From: Melioribacter roseus | GTDB lineage: Bacteria; Bacteroidota; Ignavibacteria; Ignavibacteriales; Melioribacteraceae | Reading direction: 5' to 3' | Assembly: GCA_020724265.1 (NCBI GenBank) | Contig: DYHH01000033.1 | Location: forward strand, 1-37,628 | Length of the DNA stretch: 37,628 bases | Shown: positions 1-7,712 of the stretch, in pieces | Position numbering within the stretch: the stretch's first letter is position 1 | Layout of the letters: the number at the start of each line of letters is the position of its first letter | Program-made: the position numbers and the translations under genes | Notes under the pieces: generated by a model | The model's database searches: none | The model's input: the letters and a program-made list of their open reading frames with translations, nothing else | What the model was told of the DNA's origin: nothing

Positions 1-160
1 ACTCCAATTTATTAATTAAATATACTCTCCTATGGTCATTTGACCTAAACTATAAGTAGATAGGAGTTTGTTAGATACCTTGTGCTGAAGTATTAAACAA
101 TCACTACTATACTATTTCGCTTTAATTGCATTAAACATATGGAAAGTGATATTTTTTATT

Positions 161-811
161 ATGGAAAAGAATATCACTGGTATTGTACTCTCCGGCGGAC
201 AAAGCTCTCGTATGGGTAAAGACAAAGCTCTGATGAAAGTCGGCACAAAATCTATTATTGAAATAATGATTGATAAGCTGAAACCGTTTTGCAATGAGAT
301 TTTAATCAGTGCAGATGAAATAGATAAATATTCTCAATTCAGATTTAAAGTTGTACGGGATAAATTCAAGAACAGCGGACCGCTTGCCGGAATTTATTCT
401 TCACTTCTTGAATCAAATACAGAAAAGAATTTTATTATTTCTTGCGACTTACCACTTGTATCTCAAAATATTATTGAAAATCTAACAACCACTGAGTCAA
501 CAAAAGAAATAATTCTTCCGGTTACGGGTGAAAAGTATCATCAACTTTGCGGAGTTTATTCGAAATCTGTTTTGGAAAATGCTGAGTCTATCTTAAGTGC
601 GGAAGATGAGAAAGGGAGAAGCAAGGAAAAGGAGAAAAGGGGAAAAGGAGAAGGGGAGAAAGGGGGCATGAAGAGAAATACTTCTGTTAAAAGATTACTC
701 GAGATTTCTCAAGTTGAGTTTGTTGATGTAACTTCAATCTCCGGAGAAAATGAATTTTTGAATATGAATACTGTTGAGGATTTTGAGTTGATTCGAGAAT
801 TACTATTGTAA
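161..811 (+). CDS. mobA: Molybdenum cofactor guanylyltransferase MobA
   Basis: This cytoplasmic enzyme transfers GMP from GTP to molybdopterin to make the bis-MGD cofactor used by enzymes such as the PsrA encoded 2 kb downstream. The N-terminus shows the nucleotidyltransferase signature GIVLSGGQSSRMGKDKA (residues 7-23), followed by GPLAGI and the metal-binding SCDLPLV strand. A GTG at 146 would add five residues, but the ATG at 161 puts the conserved beta-strand near the N-terminus as the family expects. Neither start has a good Shine-Dalgarno sequence. At about residues 148-175 the protein carries a charged low-complexity stretch (KEKEKRGKGEGEKGG). It is encoded by an almost pure purine tract that interrupts the usual 'SAE..KG.SVKRLLE' region. 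The frame stays open and the C-terminus (VEFVDV...NTVEDFE) is intact, so the gene is probably functional. MobA assignment is confident from motifs. Confidence 0.9.
   Translation: MEKNITGIVLSGGQSSRMGKDKALMKVGTKSIIEIMIDKLKPFCNEILISADEIDKYSQFRFKVVRDKFKNSGPLAGIYSSLLESNTEKNFIISCDLPLVSQNIIENLTTTESTKEIILPVTGEKYHQLCGVYSKSVLENAESILSAEDEKGRSKEKEKRGKGEGEKGGMKRNTSVKRLLEISQVEFVDVTSISGENEFLNMNTVEDFELIRELLL
607..682 (+). repeat. Purine-rich low-complexity insertion inside mobA
   Basis: Nearly every base is A or G on the + strand, including an uninterrupted 44-base purine run from 623 to 666 bounded by single C residues at 622 and 667. It is made of GGAGAA/GGGGAGAA-like units and keeps the mobA reading frame. 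The surrounding codons look like ordinary MobA, so this is either an expanded simple repeat or an inserted purine-rich element. Confidence 0.7.
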
Positions 812-875
812 TATTATATCCCTCGTGGTTTATTTTCTATTGTTTTAGAAAGTAACCATTCTAAAAATTTTTGGA

Positions 876-1985
876 TCAAGTTCTTTGTAGCCAAATTTTA
901 AAGAACACATCCTCAATCACATAATTATTGCTATCGAAGTAAACTAATCCATTTTTAAGTAATACATCTAATGCCGTCTTAATAGAACTAGGTGTGTTTA
1001 AATCATATTTCTTTATAAAATCTTTTGATGTAATCTGTTTTATACCGTTTTCCTTTGCTATGGCAGATAACAGATTCCACTGATTCGCAGTAAGCAGATT
1101 TTTATAATTAAAGTAGAACGTTTCGTTTTCTTTTAAAATTGCCAATAATGTATTATAGATTACTTGTTGATTGATAATGTTGACATCAGTTGAATAAAGT
1201 CGATTGCAAAGATATTGGACAAAGTAAGTATGATTTTCACTGAGGCTGAGAATAAGTTCAATATTAGGTTTATCAATTTCCTTTTTCCCTTTCTTAAAAT
1301 GATAAGCAATAAATTTTTCGTAATCTTTCAAATCGATTTTCTCCAAATGAAAAAGTTCGCCCGACTGATAAAATGGTTTTGACTTATCTTTGAACATGGA
1401 TATCAACAAGTGATCTTGGCTCCCCGAAAAAATACAAGTTACATTTGGTGATTTTTGTAAATTTGTCCTTAATATCGCTTCCATATTTTTTTGAGGATAT
1501 TCGGCAATTTGTTGAAATTCGTCCAATGCTATTATTACTTCTTTTTTTTGATTATTGAGAAAGTCAAACATATTTTCAAGAGTTGTTTCAACATGCTTGT
1601 CTGTTTCCCAAGTAAATGAAAAGACTGGATTCCCTGTAAATTGATCATAAGTTATAGTTGGTCTTAACGAACTTAAAAGATTTTTAAGTTTCTCCGTCAT
1701 CCGTCCAAAAACAGAATCGAATGCATTTATAACCGCGTTAGCAAATAGTTCGGTGAATTCCTTTTGATTACGCGTTGCATATAAATCAATGTAAATAATA
1801 ATTTTTTCCCCCCTTTTAAGTTGATTAAATGTATGATGAATCAGGGCTGTTTTTCCGATTCGCCGTCTTGAAAAGAGTGTAATGTTTCTATTATTTACTA
1901 AAGATTCGATAAGTCTTTTTGTCTCCCTTTCTCTGTCGCAGAAATATTCCTGTGATTTATAACCTGTTATTAGAAACGGATTCAT
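876..1985 (-). CDS. AAA-type ATPase of the archaeal ATPase_2 family
   Basis: This is a stand-alone P-loop ATPase of about 369 residues. The N-terminal pattern YFCDRERETKRL precedes the Walker A region SRRRIGKTAL (residues 39-48), in which a run of arginines replaces the usual glycine-rich lead. A Walker B strand, IIALDEFQQIAEYP, follows near residue 155, and FSGSQDHLL looks like a sensor-1 segment. The C-terminal third is probably a winged helix (NQWNLLSAIAKENG... DLNTPSSIKTALDVLLKNGLV). Such proteins are widespread in archaea and Bacteroidota and their cellular role is not established. The ATG at 1985 has an AGAGG Shine-Dalgarno five bases upstream. The GTG at 1991 overlaps that site and is less likely. 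The gene converges with mobA and has no operon partner. Confidence 0.8.
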   Translation of the reverse strand: MNPFLITGYKSQEYFCDRERETKRLIESLVNNRNITLFSRRRIGKTALIHHTFNQLKRGEKIIIYIDLYATRNQKEFTELFANAVINAFDSVFGRMTEKLKNLLSSLRPTITYDQFTGNPVFSFTWETDKHVETTLENMFDFLNNQKKEVIIALDEFQQIAEYPQKNMEAILRTNLQKSPNVTCIFSGSQDHLLISMFKDKSKPFYQSGELFHLEKIDLKDYEKFIAYHFKKGKKEIDKPNIELILSLSENHTYFVQYLCNRLYSTDVNIINQQVIYNTLLAILKENETFYFNYKNLLTANQWNLLSAIAKENGIKQITSKDFIKKYDLNTPSSIKTALDVLLKNGLVYFDSNNYVIEDVFFKIWLQRT

Positions 1986-2000
1986 TTGCACCTCTAAAAG

Positions 2001-2030
2001 TTACGTAAATTACGTAACGTAAAATACGTA
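2001..2030. promoter_or_regulatory. Cluster of four ACGTA(A) motifs upstream of the ATPase gene
   Basis: Two perfect TTACGTAA palindromes (2001-2008 and 2010-2017) are followed by ACGTAA (2017-2022) and TACGTA (2025-2030). They begin nine bases beyond the AGAGG ribosome-binding site of the minus-strand ATPase gene. The regular 9-10 base spacing suggests a protein-binding array on one face of the helix or a local repeat. The binding factor is unknown. Confidence 0.45.
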
Positions 2031-2116
2031 GGATTTAGTGCGGAAATCAAGAAAATTCAACTTTAAATTTGGGAATATTTTTTTAGAAAAATGAAGCGTT
2101 CAGATCATAAGAAAAT

Positions 2117-2134
2117 TTGTGAATCTTTTCACAA
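2117..2134. promoter_or_regulatory. CRP/FNR-family-like operator dyad
   Basis: The sequence TTGTGA-N6-TCACAA is a perfect dyad with the half-site spacing of the CRP/FNR superfamily (TGTGA-N6-TCACA). It lies about 215 bases upstream of the MerR-type regulator and 130 bases upstream of the divergent ATPase. Control of an anaerobic sulfur-respiration operon by a CRP/FNR-type regulator would be biologically sensible, but no such regulator is in the window. Confidence 0.5.
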
Positions 2135-2305
2135 TCAACTTCATCTTAATAGCATAAAAATATCTATTTATATCTTATGAGGATAAAACGTCTTTTATTT
2201 CCCAAAATCAAAGATTTTATGAAGAAAAATTTCCCAATTATAAAAATGGAAAGCGATTACACTTAAAAAATTTTGTAAAAAAGCATATTTATAAATGGCA
2301 AGATA

Positions 2306-2327
2306 GTTGACATCCACAAATATCAAC
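2306..2327. promoter_or_regulatory. Possible operator of the sulfur operon (GTTGA-N12-TCAAC)
   Basis: An imperfect dyad with five-base arms sits 22 bases upstream of the merR ATG and is followed at once by CATTTACAAATG. MerR-family proteins bind dyads within their own promoters, so this is a candidate site for the encoded regulator. The arms are short and could arise by chance. Confidence 0.25.
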
Positions 2328-2349
2328 ATTTACAAATGAGAATTTCTCA

Positions 2350-2793
2350 ATGAACTTAACTGAAATAAAAGATAAACCGATTTACCCGATCAGAACAGCT
2401 GCCGAACTTCTTGGTATTTCTGTTCACACTTTAAGAATGTATGAGCGTGAAGGATTGATCCTCCCACATAAAACAGAAGGAAACCAGCGTTCATATTCAC
2501 AAGCAGATATCGATAGAATCGAATGTATTCGCAGAGCAATTAATGAAAACAAAATCAGTATAAACGGAATCAAAACAATTTATTCGTTGATTCCCTGCTG
2601 GGAATTAGTTCATTGCTCGGAACAAGATAGAAGAAATTGTAAAGCATATTTGGGTCACACAGAACCTTGCTGGACATACAATCACCCAAACACAACTTGT
2701 GAAAATAGAGACTGCCGCGAATGTGAAGTTTACACAAATCACTCAAGCTGCGGTGAAGTGAAAGAATTAATTAGAAAAATTTCGGGAAACTAA
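2350..2793 (+). CDS. MerR-family regulator with a cysteine-rich two-CW domain
   Basis: The N-terminal 75 residues are a MerR-type winged helix-turn-helix (IRTAAELLGISVHTLRMYEREGLILP, then RSYSQADIDRIECIRRAI). The C-terminal effector part is unusual. It has eight cysteines in about 55 residues (Cys83, 89, 97, 107, 117, 122, 125, 134), including the CWELVxC...PCW pattern known as a two-CW domain. These cysteines could bind a metal or Fe-S cluster or sense reactive sulfur. The stop codon lies one base before the psrA start, so the regulator is the first gene of the sulfur operon and probably controls it. No Shine-Dalgarno is obvious before the ATG. The MerR assignment is firm; the signal it senses is inference. 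Confidence 0.85.
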   Translation: MNLTEIKDKPIYPIRTAAELLGISVHTLRMYEREGLILPHKTEGNQRSYSQADIDRIECIRRAINENKISINGIKTIYSLIPCWELVHCSEQDRRNCKAYLGHTEPCWTYNHPNTTCENRDCRECEVYTNHSSCGEVKELIRKISGN

Positions 2794-2794
2794 T

Positions 2795-5002
2795 ATGGAA
2801 TTATCACGACGAAGATTTCTCCAGATTTCATCAGCTACTGTAACCGGACTTGCTGCAGTTACTTCGCTTAGTTCGATTACAAAAGGTGCTAAAAAGATAG
2901 AAGAGAAAACAGGCAAACCAGCTAAAGGAATACAAAAGATTCCAACTTACTGCGACTTATGTTTTTGGAAATGCAGCGCTGTTGCTTATCTAAAAGATGG
3001 TGAACTTTGGAAAATTGAAGGACATACGAACGATCCGTTAAGTAACGGCAGACTATGTCCGAGAGGAACCGGTGGCGTGGGTGCACATTACGACAAAGAT
3101 AGATTGAAAACTCCGCTGATTCGTAAAAGTGAACGCGGTGAAGAAAAATGGGTTAGCGTTACATGGACCGAAGCTCTCGATTACATCGCCGATAAAATGG
3201 AAAAGATAAAAATTGAATATGGTCCTGAATCGATGGCATTATTTAGTCACGGTGTTGGCGGAACATTTTTAAAACATATGATAAAAGCATTCGGCTCTCC
3301 AAACGAAACAGCTCCGTCGTTTGCTCAATGCCGCGGACCGAGAGAAACCGGATTTGAATTAACGTTCGGCGATATTGTCGGTTCACCCGAAAGAACCGAT
3401 ATCGAAAACACGAAATGTATGGTTTTGATCGGATCACACTTAGGTGAAAATATGCACAACACGCAAGTGCAGGAATTCGCTAAAGCAAATAAAAAAGGTG
3501 CAACTTTTATTGTTGTTGATCCGAGATTTTCAACCGCTGCAAGCAAAGCAAAATATTATCTGCCGATTAAACCCGGAACAGATATTGCCTTGCTGCTCGC
3601 TTGGATGAACGTAATTGTAAACGAAAATCTTTACGATAAAGATTACGTTGAAAAATACGGATTCGGTTTCGAACAGTTTGCATATGAGATTAAAGATTAC
3701 ACACCTGAGTGGGCATATCCTAGAACCGGAATTGATCCAAAAGTAATAAGGGAAACAGCTTATGAAATGGCAAAGCATAAACCGGCTACAATAGTTCATC
3801 CCGGAAGAAGAACAACTTGGTACGGAGACGATAGCCAAAGAAGTCGTGCAATTGCATTGCTCAACGCACTTCTCGGCAGCTGGGGAAGAAAAGGTGGTTT
3901 CTTTATGCCTACCAAGTTAAGTATTCCTTCCTATCCTTATCCGGAATATCCAAAACCGGAAAGAGGAAGAGTTGATAATCCTGATGAAAGATTTCCATTC
4001 GCAAAAGGCGAGCTTTTGGCAAACGGAATTCGTGAAGCAACGATTACGGGAAATCCTTATCCTGTAAAAGGTTGGATAATTTACGCAACCAATTTGCTTC
4101 AGGCAATTCCAAACCAAGAAGAAACAATTAAAGCGATTCAAAACTTAGATTTAATGGTAGTTGTTGATGTAGTGCCGAGTGAGATTGCCGGCTGGGCTGA
4201 TGTTGTTCTTCCGGAATCTGTTTACTTGGAAAGATATGATGAATTAAATATTTCTCCTTTCAAAGAAGGATTTGTTTCGATTCGTCAGCCTGTAGTTGAT
4301 GAACCTTCACATCAAAAACCGAATTGGTGGATTGCAAAAGAATTAGGAAAGCGCCTCGGTTTAAAAAAATATTTTCCATGGAATGATATTGAAGATTATC
4401 TAGATACAAGGTTGAAATCAGTCGGACTTTCACTTGAAAGATTGAAAAAAGAAGGAGTAGTAAAAGCTCCAAAACAGCCGATTTATTTTGAAGATGGAGT
4501 ACAGCCGAATTTCTGGACACCATCGGGTAAAATTGAATTCTACTCGCTTCAATTAAAAGAAAAAGGATTCGACCCTGTTCCTAAATTTACCGAACCGGAA
4601 TCTCCGCCTCCCGGATATTTTAGATTATTAATGGGAAGAGCACCGGTACATACTTTCGCAAAAACACAATCAAACCCGATTCTAAAAGATATGATGGAAG
4701 AAAATTCTGTTTGGATAAATAATGATATCGCGATGAGATACGGTTTGAAATCGGGAGATTATATAAAGCTCAAAAATACAGACGGAGTAGTTTCTAATAA
4801 AGTGAAAGTAAAAGCAACCGAGAGAATTCGTCCCGACAGTGTTTACATGGTTCACGGATTCGGACAGCGTTCAAAAATGTTGAAGAGCACTTACTTAAAA
4901 GGAGCCAGCGATGCACAGCTTACAACAAAGTACAAACTCGATCCGCTGATGGGAGGCACTGCGATGAATGTCAATTTTGTAACTTTTGAGCGGGAGGCGT
5001 AA
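2795..5002 (+). CDS. psrA: Molybdopterin-dependent oxidoreductase catalytic subunit, PsrA/PhsA type
   Basis: This is the catalytic subunit of a complex iron-sulfur molybdoenzyme of 735 residues. It begins with a twin-arginine signal (SRRRFLQISSATVTGLAAV), so it is exported folded to the periplasm. A [4Fe-4S] site of Cys53, 56, 60 and 88 (CxxCxxxC-N27-C) is followed by CPRGTGG. Cys179 in PSFAQCRGPRE is at the position expected for the molybdenum ligand. VPSEIAGWADVVLPE and the C-terminal domain (MGRAPVHTFAKT...) are typical of bis-MGD enzymes. WYGDDSQRSRAIALLNALLGSWG resembles the polysulfide/thiosulfate reductase branch. With psrB and psrC directly downstream, it should reduce polysulfide, thiosulfate or a related sulfur compound, or run in the oxidative direction. 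The substrate cannot be fixed from sequence. No dedicated TorD-like chaperone gene is nearby. Confidence 0.88.
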   Translation: MELSRRRFLQISSATVTGLAAVTSLSSITKGAKKIEEKTGKPAKGIQKIPTYCDLCFWKCSAVAYLKDGELWKIEGHTNDPLSNGRLCPRGTGGVGAHYDKDRLKTPLIRKSERGEEKWVSVTWTEALDYIADKMEKIKIEYGPESMALFSHGVGGTFLKHMIKAFGSPNETAPSFAQCRGPRETGFELTFGDIVGSPERTDIENTKCMVLIGSHLGENMHNTQVQEFAKANKKGATFIVVDPRFSTAASKAKYYLPIKPGTDIALLLAWMNVIVNENLYDKDYVEKYGFGFEQFAYEIKDYTPEWAYPRTGIDPKVIRETAYEMAKHKPATIVHPGRRTTWYGDDSQRSRAIALLNALLGSWGRKGGFFMPTKLSIPSYPYPEYPKPERGRVDNPDERFPFAKGELLANGIREATITGNPYPVKGWIIYATNLLQAIPNQEETIKAIQNLDLMVVVDVVPSEIAGWADVVLPESVYLERYDELNISPFKEGFVSIRQPVVDEPSHQKPNWWIAKELGKRLGLKKYFPWNDIEDYLDTRLKSVGLSLERLKKEGVVKAPKQPIYFEDGVQPNFWTPSGKIEFYSLQLKEKGFDPVPKFTEPESPPPGYFRLLMGRAPVHTFAKTQSNPILKDMMEENSVWINNDIAMRYGLKSGDYIKLKNTDGVVSNKVKVKATERIRPDSVYMVHGFGQRSKMLKSTYLKGASDAQLTTKYKLDPLMGGTAMNVNFVTFEREA

Positions 5003-5003
5003 A

Positions 5004-5543
5004 ATGGCAAGATACGGAATGGCGATAGATACAAAGCTTTGCGTCGGTTGTATGGATTGCGTTGTTGCATGCAAAACAGAAAATAACGTTCCCGAAGGAT
5101 ACAATAGAGATTGGATAACCGAAGAAGCGTTCGGAAAATTTCCCAATATAAATCTGGAAATAAGAAGCGAAAGATGTAATCATTGTGAAAATGCTCCCTG
5201 CGTATCAAGTTGTCCGACCGGTGCAAGTCATTATCACGATATTGGCGGAGTTGTATTAGTTGAATATAACGAATGTATCGGATGCAAAGCATGCATTGCA
5301 AGTTGTCCTTATGATGCAAGATTCATACACCCGGATGGTTACGCTGATAAGTGTACATTCTGCATTCACAGAGTTGAAGAAGGTAAAGATCCGGCATGTG
5401 TTTCGGTTTGCCCTACAAACTGTATGATCTTCGGTGATCTTGATGATCCTAACAGCGAAATAAGCAAACAACTTAATTCAAGAAAACATCATTCGCTGAA
5501 ACCCGTTGCCGGTACAAATCCCAAAATATTCTATCTGACTTAA
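5004..5543 (+). CDS. psrB: Four-cluster ferredoxin-like electron transfer subunit, PsrB type
   Basis: This 180-residue protein has four [4Fe-4S] cysteine groups: CVGCMDCVVAC (from Cys13), CNHCENAPCVSSCP, CIGCKACIASCP and CTFCIHRVEEGKDPACVSVCP. That is the standard PsrB/PhsB/DmsB arrangement. It passes electrons between the membrane subunit and the molybdenum subunit, and it probably reaches the periplasm with PsrA since it has no signal of its own. The ATG at 5004 starts one base after the psrA stop and has a strong GGGAGG site at 4992-4997. An upstream TTG at 4986 lacks a ribosome-binding site and would run into psrA. Family assignment is very secure. Confidence 0.92.
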   Translation: MARYGMAIDTKLCVGCMDCVVACKTENNVPEGYNRDWITEEAFGKFPNINLEIRSERCNHCENAPCVSSCPTGASHYHDIGGVVLVEYNECIGCKACIASCPYDARFIHPDGYADKCTFCIHRVEEGKDPACVSVCPTNCMIFGDLDDPNSEISKQLNSRKHHSLKPVAGTNPKIFYLT

Positions 5544-5554
5544 AGAGGTTCACG

Positions 5555-6487
5555 ATGCATGAAATTACGACAACACGAAATAATCATCTAATAGATCCCT
5601 CACTTGAAATTTGGGGATGGGAAATCCCGGTTTATCTTTTTTTAGGTGGAATGGTCGCCGGGATGATGATTATAACGGGATATTTTTTATTCAAACAAAG
5701 ACAAACGGAAGAAACTTGTTCATGCCGTTATGTGCCTTGGGTTAGTTTAGTTCTTTTGAGTTTAGGAATGTTCGCGTTATTCTTAGATCTCGAACATAAA
5801 TTATTTACATGGCGATTATACACAACTTTCCAAGTAACTTCACCAATGTCATGGGGTGCTTGGATTTTAATAATTGTTTATCCCGCTATACTTGTAACTA
5901 TTTTAATCACACCACCGAAATGGTTGGTTGAAAAGTTTCCAGTTGTAAAAAAATATTCGGAATGGCTGAATGAAAGAAAAATATGGATTAAAAACATCGG
6001 GGTAGCAAATATGATATTGGGAGCAATGCTCGGAATGTACACCGGTATTCTTTTAAGTTCGCTCGGCGCGAGACCTTTGTGGAATACTTCAATTTTATGG
6101 CTGCTCTTTTTGGTTTCCGGACTTTCGGGTGCGGCAGCTTTCGTTCATATGGTTGCAAAAAATGTTTACGAAAGAGAATTACTTGCTAAAGCCGATAACG
6201 GATTTTTGACTTTCGAATTATTTGTTATCGCATTAATGATTATCGGGTTACTAACATCGACTCAGGTTCATCAAGAAGCGGCGATGTTAATTCTAACCGG
6301 TCCATATGCTGCAACTTTTTGGGTGTTTGTTGTAGGTATCGGAATTATAATTCCATTGATAATACAATTGATGGCGGTTAATCATAAAGTGAATCATACA
6401 CCTTGGGCGCCTATAATGGTTATTGTAGGCGGATTGATTTTAAGGTTTGTAATTGTTGAAGCAGGACAAGTTAGTTCTTGGTTTTAA
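5555..6487 (+). CDS. psrC: NrfD/PsrC-family quinone-reactive membrane subunit
   Basis: This 310-residue polytopic membrane protein has about eight hydrophobic segments (for example IPVYLFLGGMVAGMMIITGYF, WILIIVYPAILVTILI, ASTLWLLF-like and LFVIALMIIGLL). The N-terminal 'WGWEIPVYLFLGGMVAGMM' and the 'ARPLWNTSILWLLFLVSGLSGAAA' segment are characteristic of NrfD/PsrC proteins. It anchors the PsrAB module and exchanges electrons with menaquinone. It follows psrB by 11 bases with an AAGAGG site. Together with psrA and psrB it completes a membrane-bound sulfur oxidoreductase. Confidence 0.88.
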   Translation: MHEITTTRNNHLIDPSLEIWGWEIPVYLFLGGMVAGMMIITGYFLFKQRQTEETCSCRYVPWVSLVLLSLGMFALFLDLEHKLFTWRLYTTFQVTSPMSWGAWILIIVYPAILVTILITPPKWLVEKFPVVKKYSEWLNERKIWIKNIGVANMILGAMLGMYTGILLSSLGARPLWNTSILWLLFLVSGLSGAAAFVHMVAKNVYERELLAKADNGFLTFELFVIALMIIGLLTSTQVHQEAAMLILTGPYAATFWVFVVGIGIIIPLIIQLMAVNHKVNHTPWAPIMVIVGGLILRFVIVEAGQVSSWF

Positions 6488-6528
6488 CAGAAAAAATTGA
6501 AGAAGTAATTGAATGGTTAGGAGAAAAA

Positions 6529-7116
6529 ATGACAGCACTTACTCACATTTTAGCAAAAATTAAACTTCAGGTGACTGATAATGAACATACTAGCAGTCAT
6601 ATTGAAGCAAAACCTTATTCAAATCCATATTATGTTGGCTTTGGGTTGGGACTTGTTCTTTTAGCAGCATTTGTAATTATGGGAAGAGGACTCGGAGCTT
6701 CGGGCGCGGTTTCATCAGTTGTAACCTTTGGAGTAAATGCAATTGCACCGGAATATGCACAGAGCAATGATTACTTTTCAACTTATATTGGAGATGGTTC
6801 CGTTAGTCCGTTAAAAGATTGGCTTGTATTCGAAGTACTCGGAGTTATCTTCGGCGGATTTTTATCAGGTATGTTAGCCGGAAGAGTAAAAGGCGGAGTT
6901 GAAAAAGGACCTCGAGTTAAAACAAGAACTCGATTTATTTTCGCTTTTATCGGCGGTACATTAATGGGATTCGGAGCTAAGCTTGCAAGAGGATGCACAA
7001 GCGGACAAGCGCTTACCGGCGGTGCTTTACTCGGACTCGGAAGCTGGGCATTTATGCTTGCAGTTTTCGCCGGCGGATATGCATTAGCTTATTTTATGAG
7101 GAGGCAATGGACATGA
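6529..7116 (+). CDS. Half-size YeeE/YedE-family sulfur transport protein (first of two)
   Basis: This membrane protein of about 195 residues has a family-typical GFGLGLVLLAAFVIMGRGLGASG segment and the conserved cysteine motif ARGCTSGQALTGGALLGLGSW (Cys156). In YeeE/TsuA thiosulfate transporters such cysteines line the substrate path, and full-length members have twice this size. The ATG at 6529 follows an AGGAG at 6519-6523. A TTG at 6478 would overlap psrC and has no such site. The gene lies 41 bases behind psrC and its stop overlaps the next start. The likely substrate is thiosulfate or another sulfane-sulfur species. Family assignment is good; the substrate is inferred from context. Confidence 0.82.
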   Translation: MTALTHILAKIKLQVTDNEHTSSHIEAKPYSNPYYVGFGLGLVLLAAFVIMGRGLGASGAVSSVVTFGVNAIAPEYAQSNDYFSTYIGDGSVSPLKDWLVFEVLGVIFGGFLSGMLAGRVKGGVEKGPRVKTRTRFIFAFIGGTLMGFGAKLARGCTSGQALTGGALLGLGSWAFMLAVFAGGYALAYFMRRQWT

Positions 7117-7712
7117 ACGCACCATTTTACAAATTCGACTTATTTGGTTTTGACGTTAGTTTAATTATTGCTTTTGTAATCGGTATCGGGTTCGGGTTTG
7201 CTTTGGAACGCGGCGGATTCGGAAGCGCAAGGATTTTAGCGGCACAATTTTACTTTACCAATATGCGTGTTCTTAAAGTTATGTTCACCGCAATTGTTAC
7301 AGCAATGCTCGGAGTTTTTTATTTATCATTCATCGGATATTTAGACTTGTCATTAGTTTATATCAGCGATACATATATCATTCCGCAAGTTGTCGGCGGA
7401 TTAATTCTTGGTATGGGATTTATAATCGGCGGATATTGTCCCGGTACTTCATTTGTCGCATTTTCAACAGGAAAGAAAGATGCTGTTTTCTTTATTCTCG
7501 GTGTAACTTTTGGAGTATTTATTTTTGCAGAATTATATCCATTCATAGAAGTTTTTTATTATTCAACTAATATGGGAAGAGTAACTCTGCCAGACTTTTT
7601 CGGACTCTCTTACGGAATGGTTGTCTTTTTAGTAGTATTGATGGCGCTTGGTGCATTTGCGGCCGCAGAGTGGGGAGAAAGAGTTATGGCGAAAAAAGGA
7701 GAATCAAAATGA
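7113..7712 (+). CDS. Half-size YeeE/YedE-family sulfur transport protein (second of two)
   Basis: This 199-residue membrane protein has segments LIIAFVIGIGFGFALERGGFGSAR, VVGGLILGMGFIIGGYCPGTSF (Cys109 in the GYCPGTS motif) and a long C-terminal helix. The start at 7113 overlaps the preceding stop as ATGA and lies eight bases after GGAGG. The ATG at 7107 is too close to that site. It pairs with the upstream half-size protein, so the two together probably form the equivalent of one full YeeE/TsuA channel. The translational coupling suggests stoichiometric production. Confidence 0.82.
   Translation: MNAPFYKFDLFGFDVSLIIAFVIGIGFGFALERGGFGSARILAAQFYFTNMRVLKVMFTAIVTAMLGVFYLSFIGYLDLSLVYISDTYIIPQVVGGLILGMGFIIGGYCPGTSFVAFSTGKKDAVFFILGVTFGVFIFAELYPFIEVFYYSTNMGRVTLPDFFGLSYGMVVFLVVLMALGAFAAAEWGERVMAKKGESK

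Larger units (their letters stand above)
1986..2349. other. Divergent intergenic region between the ATPase and the sulfur operon
   Basis: This AT-rich gap of 364 bases lies between divergent genes. It holds the ACGTA cluster next to the ATPase, a CRP/FNR-like dyad (2117-2134) and a weaker GTTGA-N12-TCAAC dyad (2306-2327) close to the merR start. No coding potential was seen on either strand. It presumably carries both promoters, but no confident -33/-7 pair could be picked by eye. Confidence 0.6.

Noticed and set aside
1-160. Possible gene fragment at the left edge
   Set aside because: No frame with protein-like composition or a plausible start was found. It reads as an intergenic region upstream of mobA.
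6993-7112. N-terminal extension of the second YeeE-like protein
   Set aside because: It would overlap the conserved cysteine motif of the first YeeE gene in another frame, and the extension is not membrane-like. The ATG at 7113 has a well-placed GGAGG.
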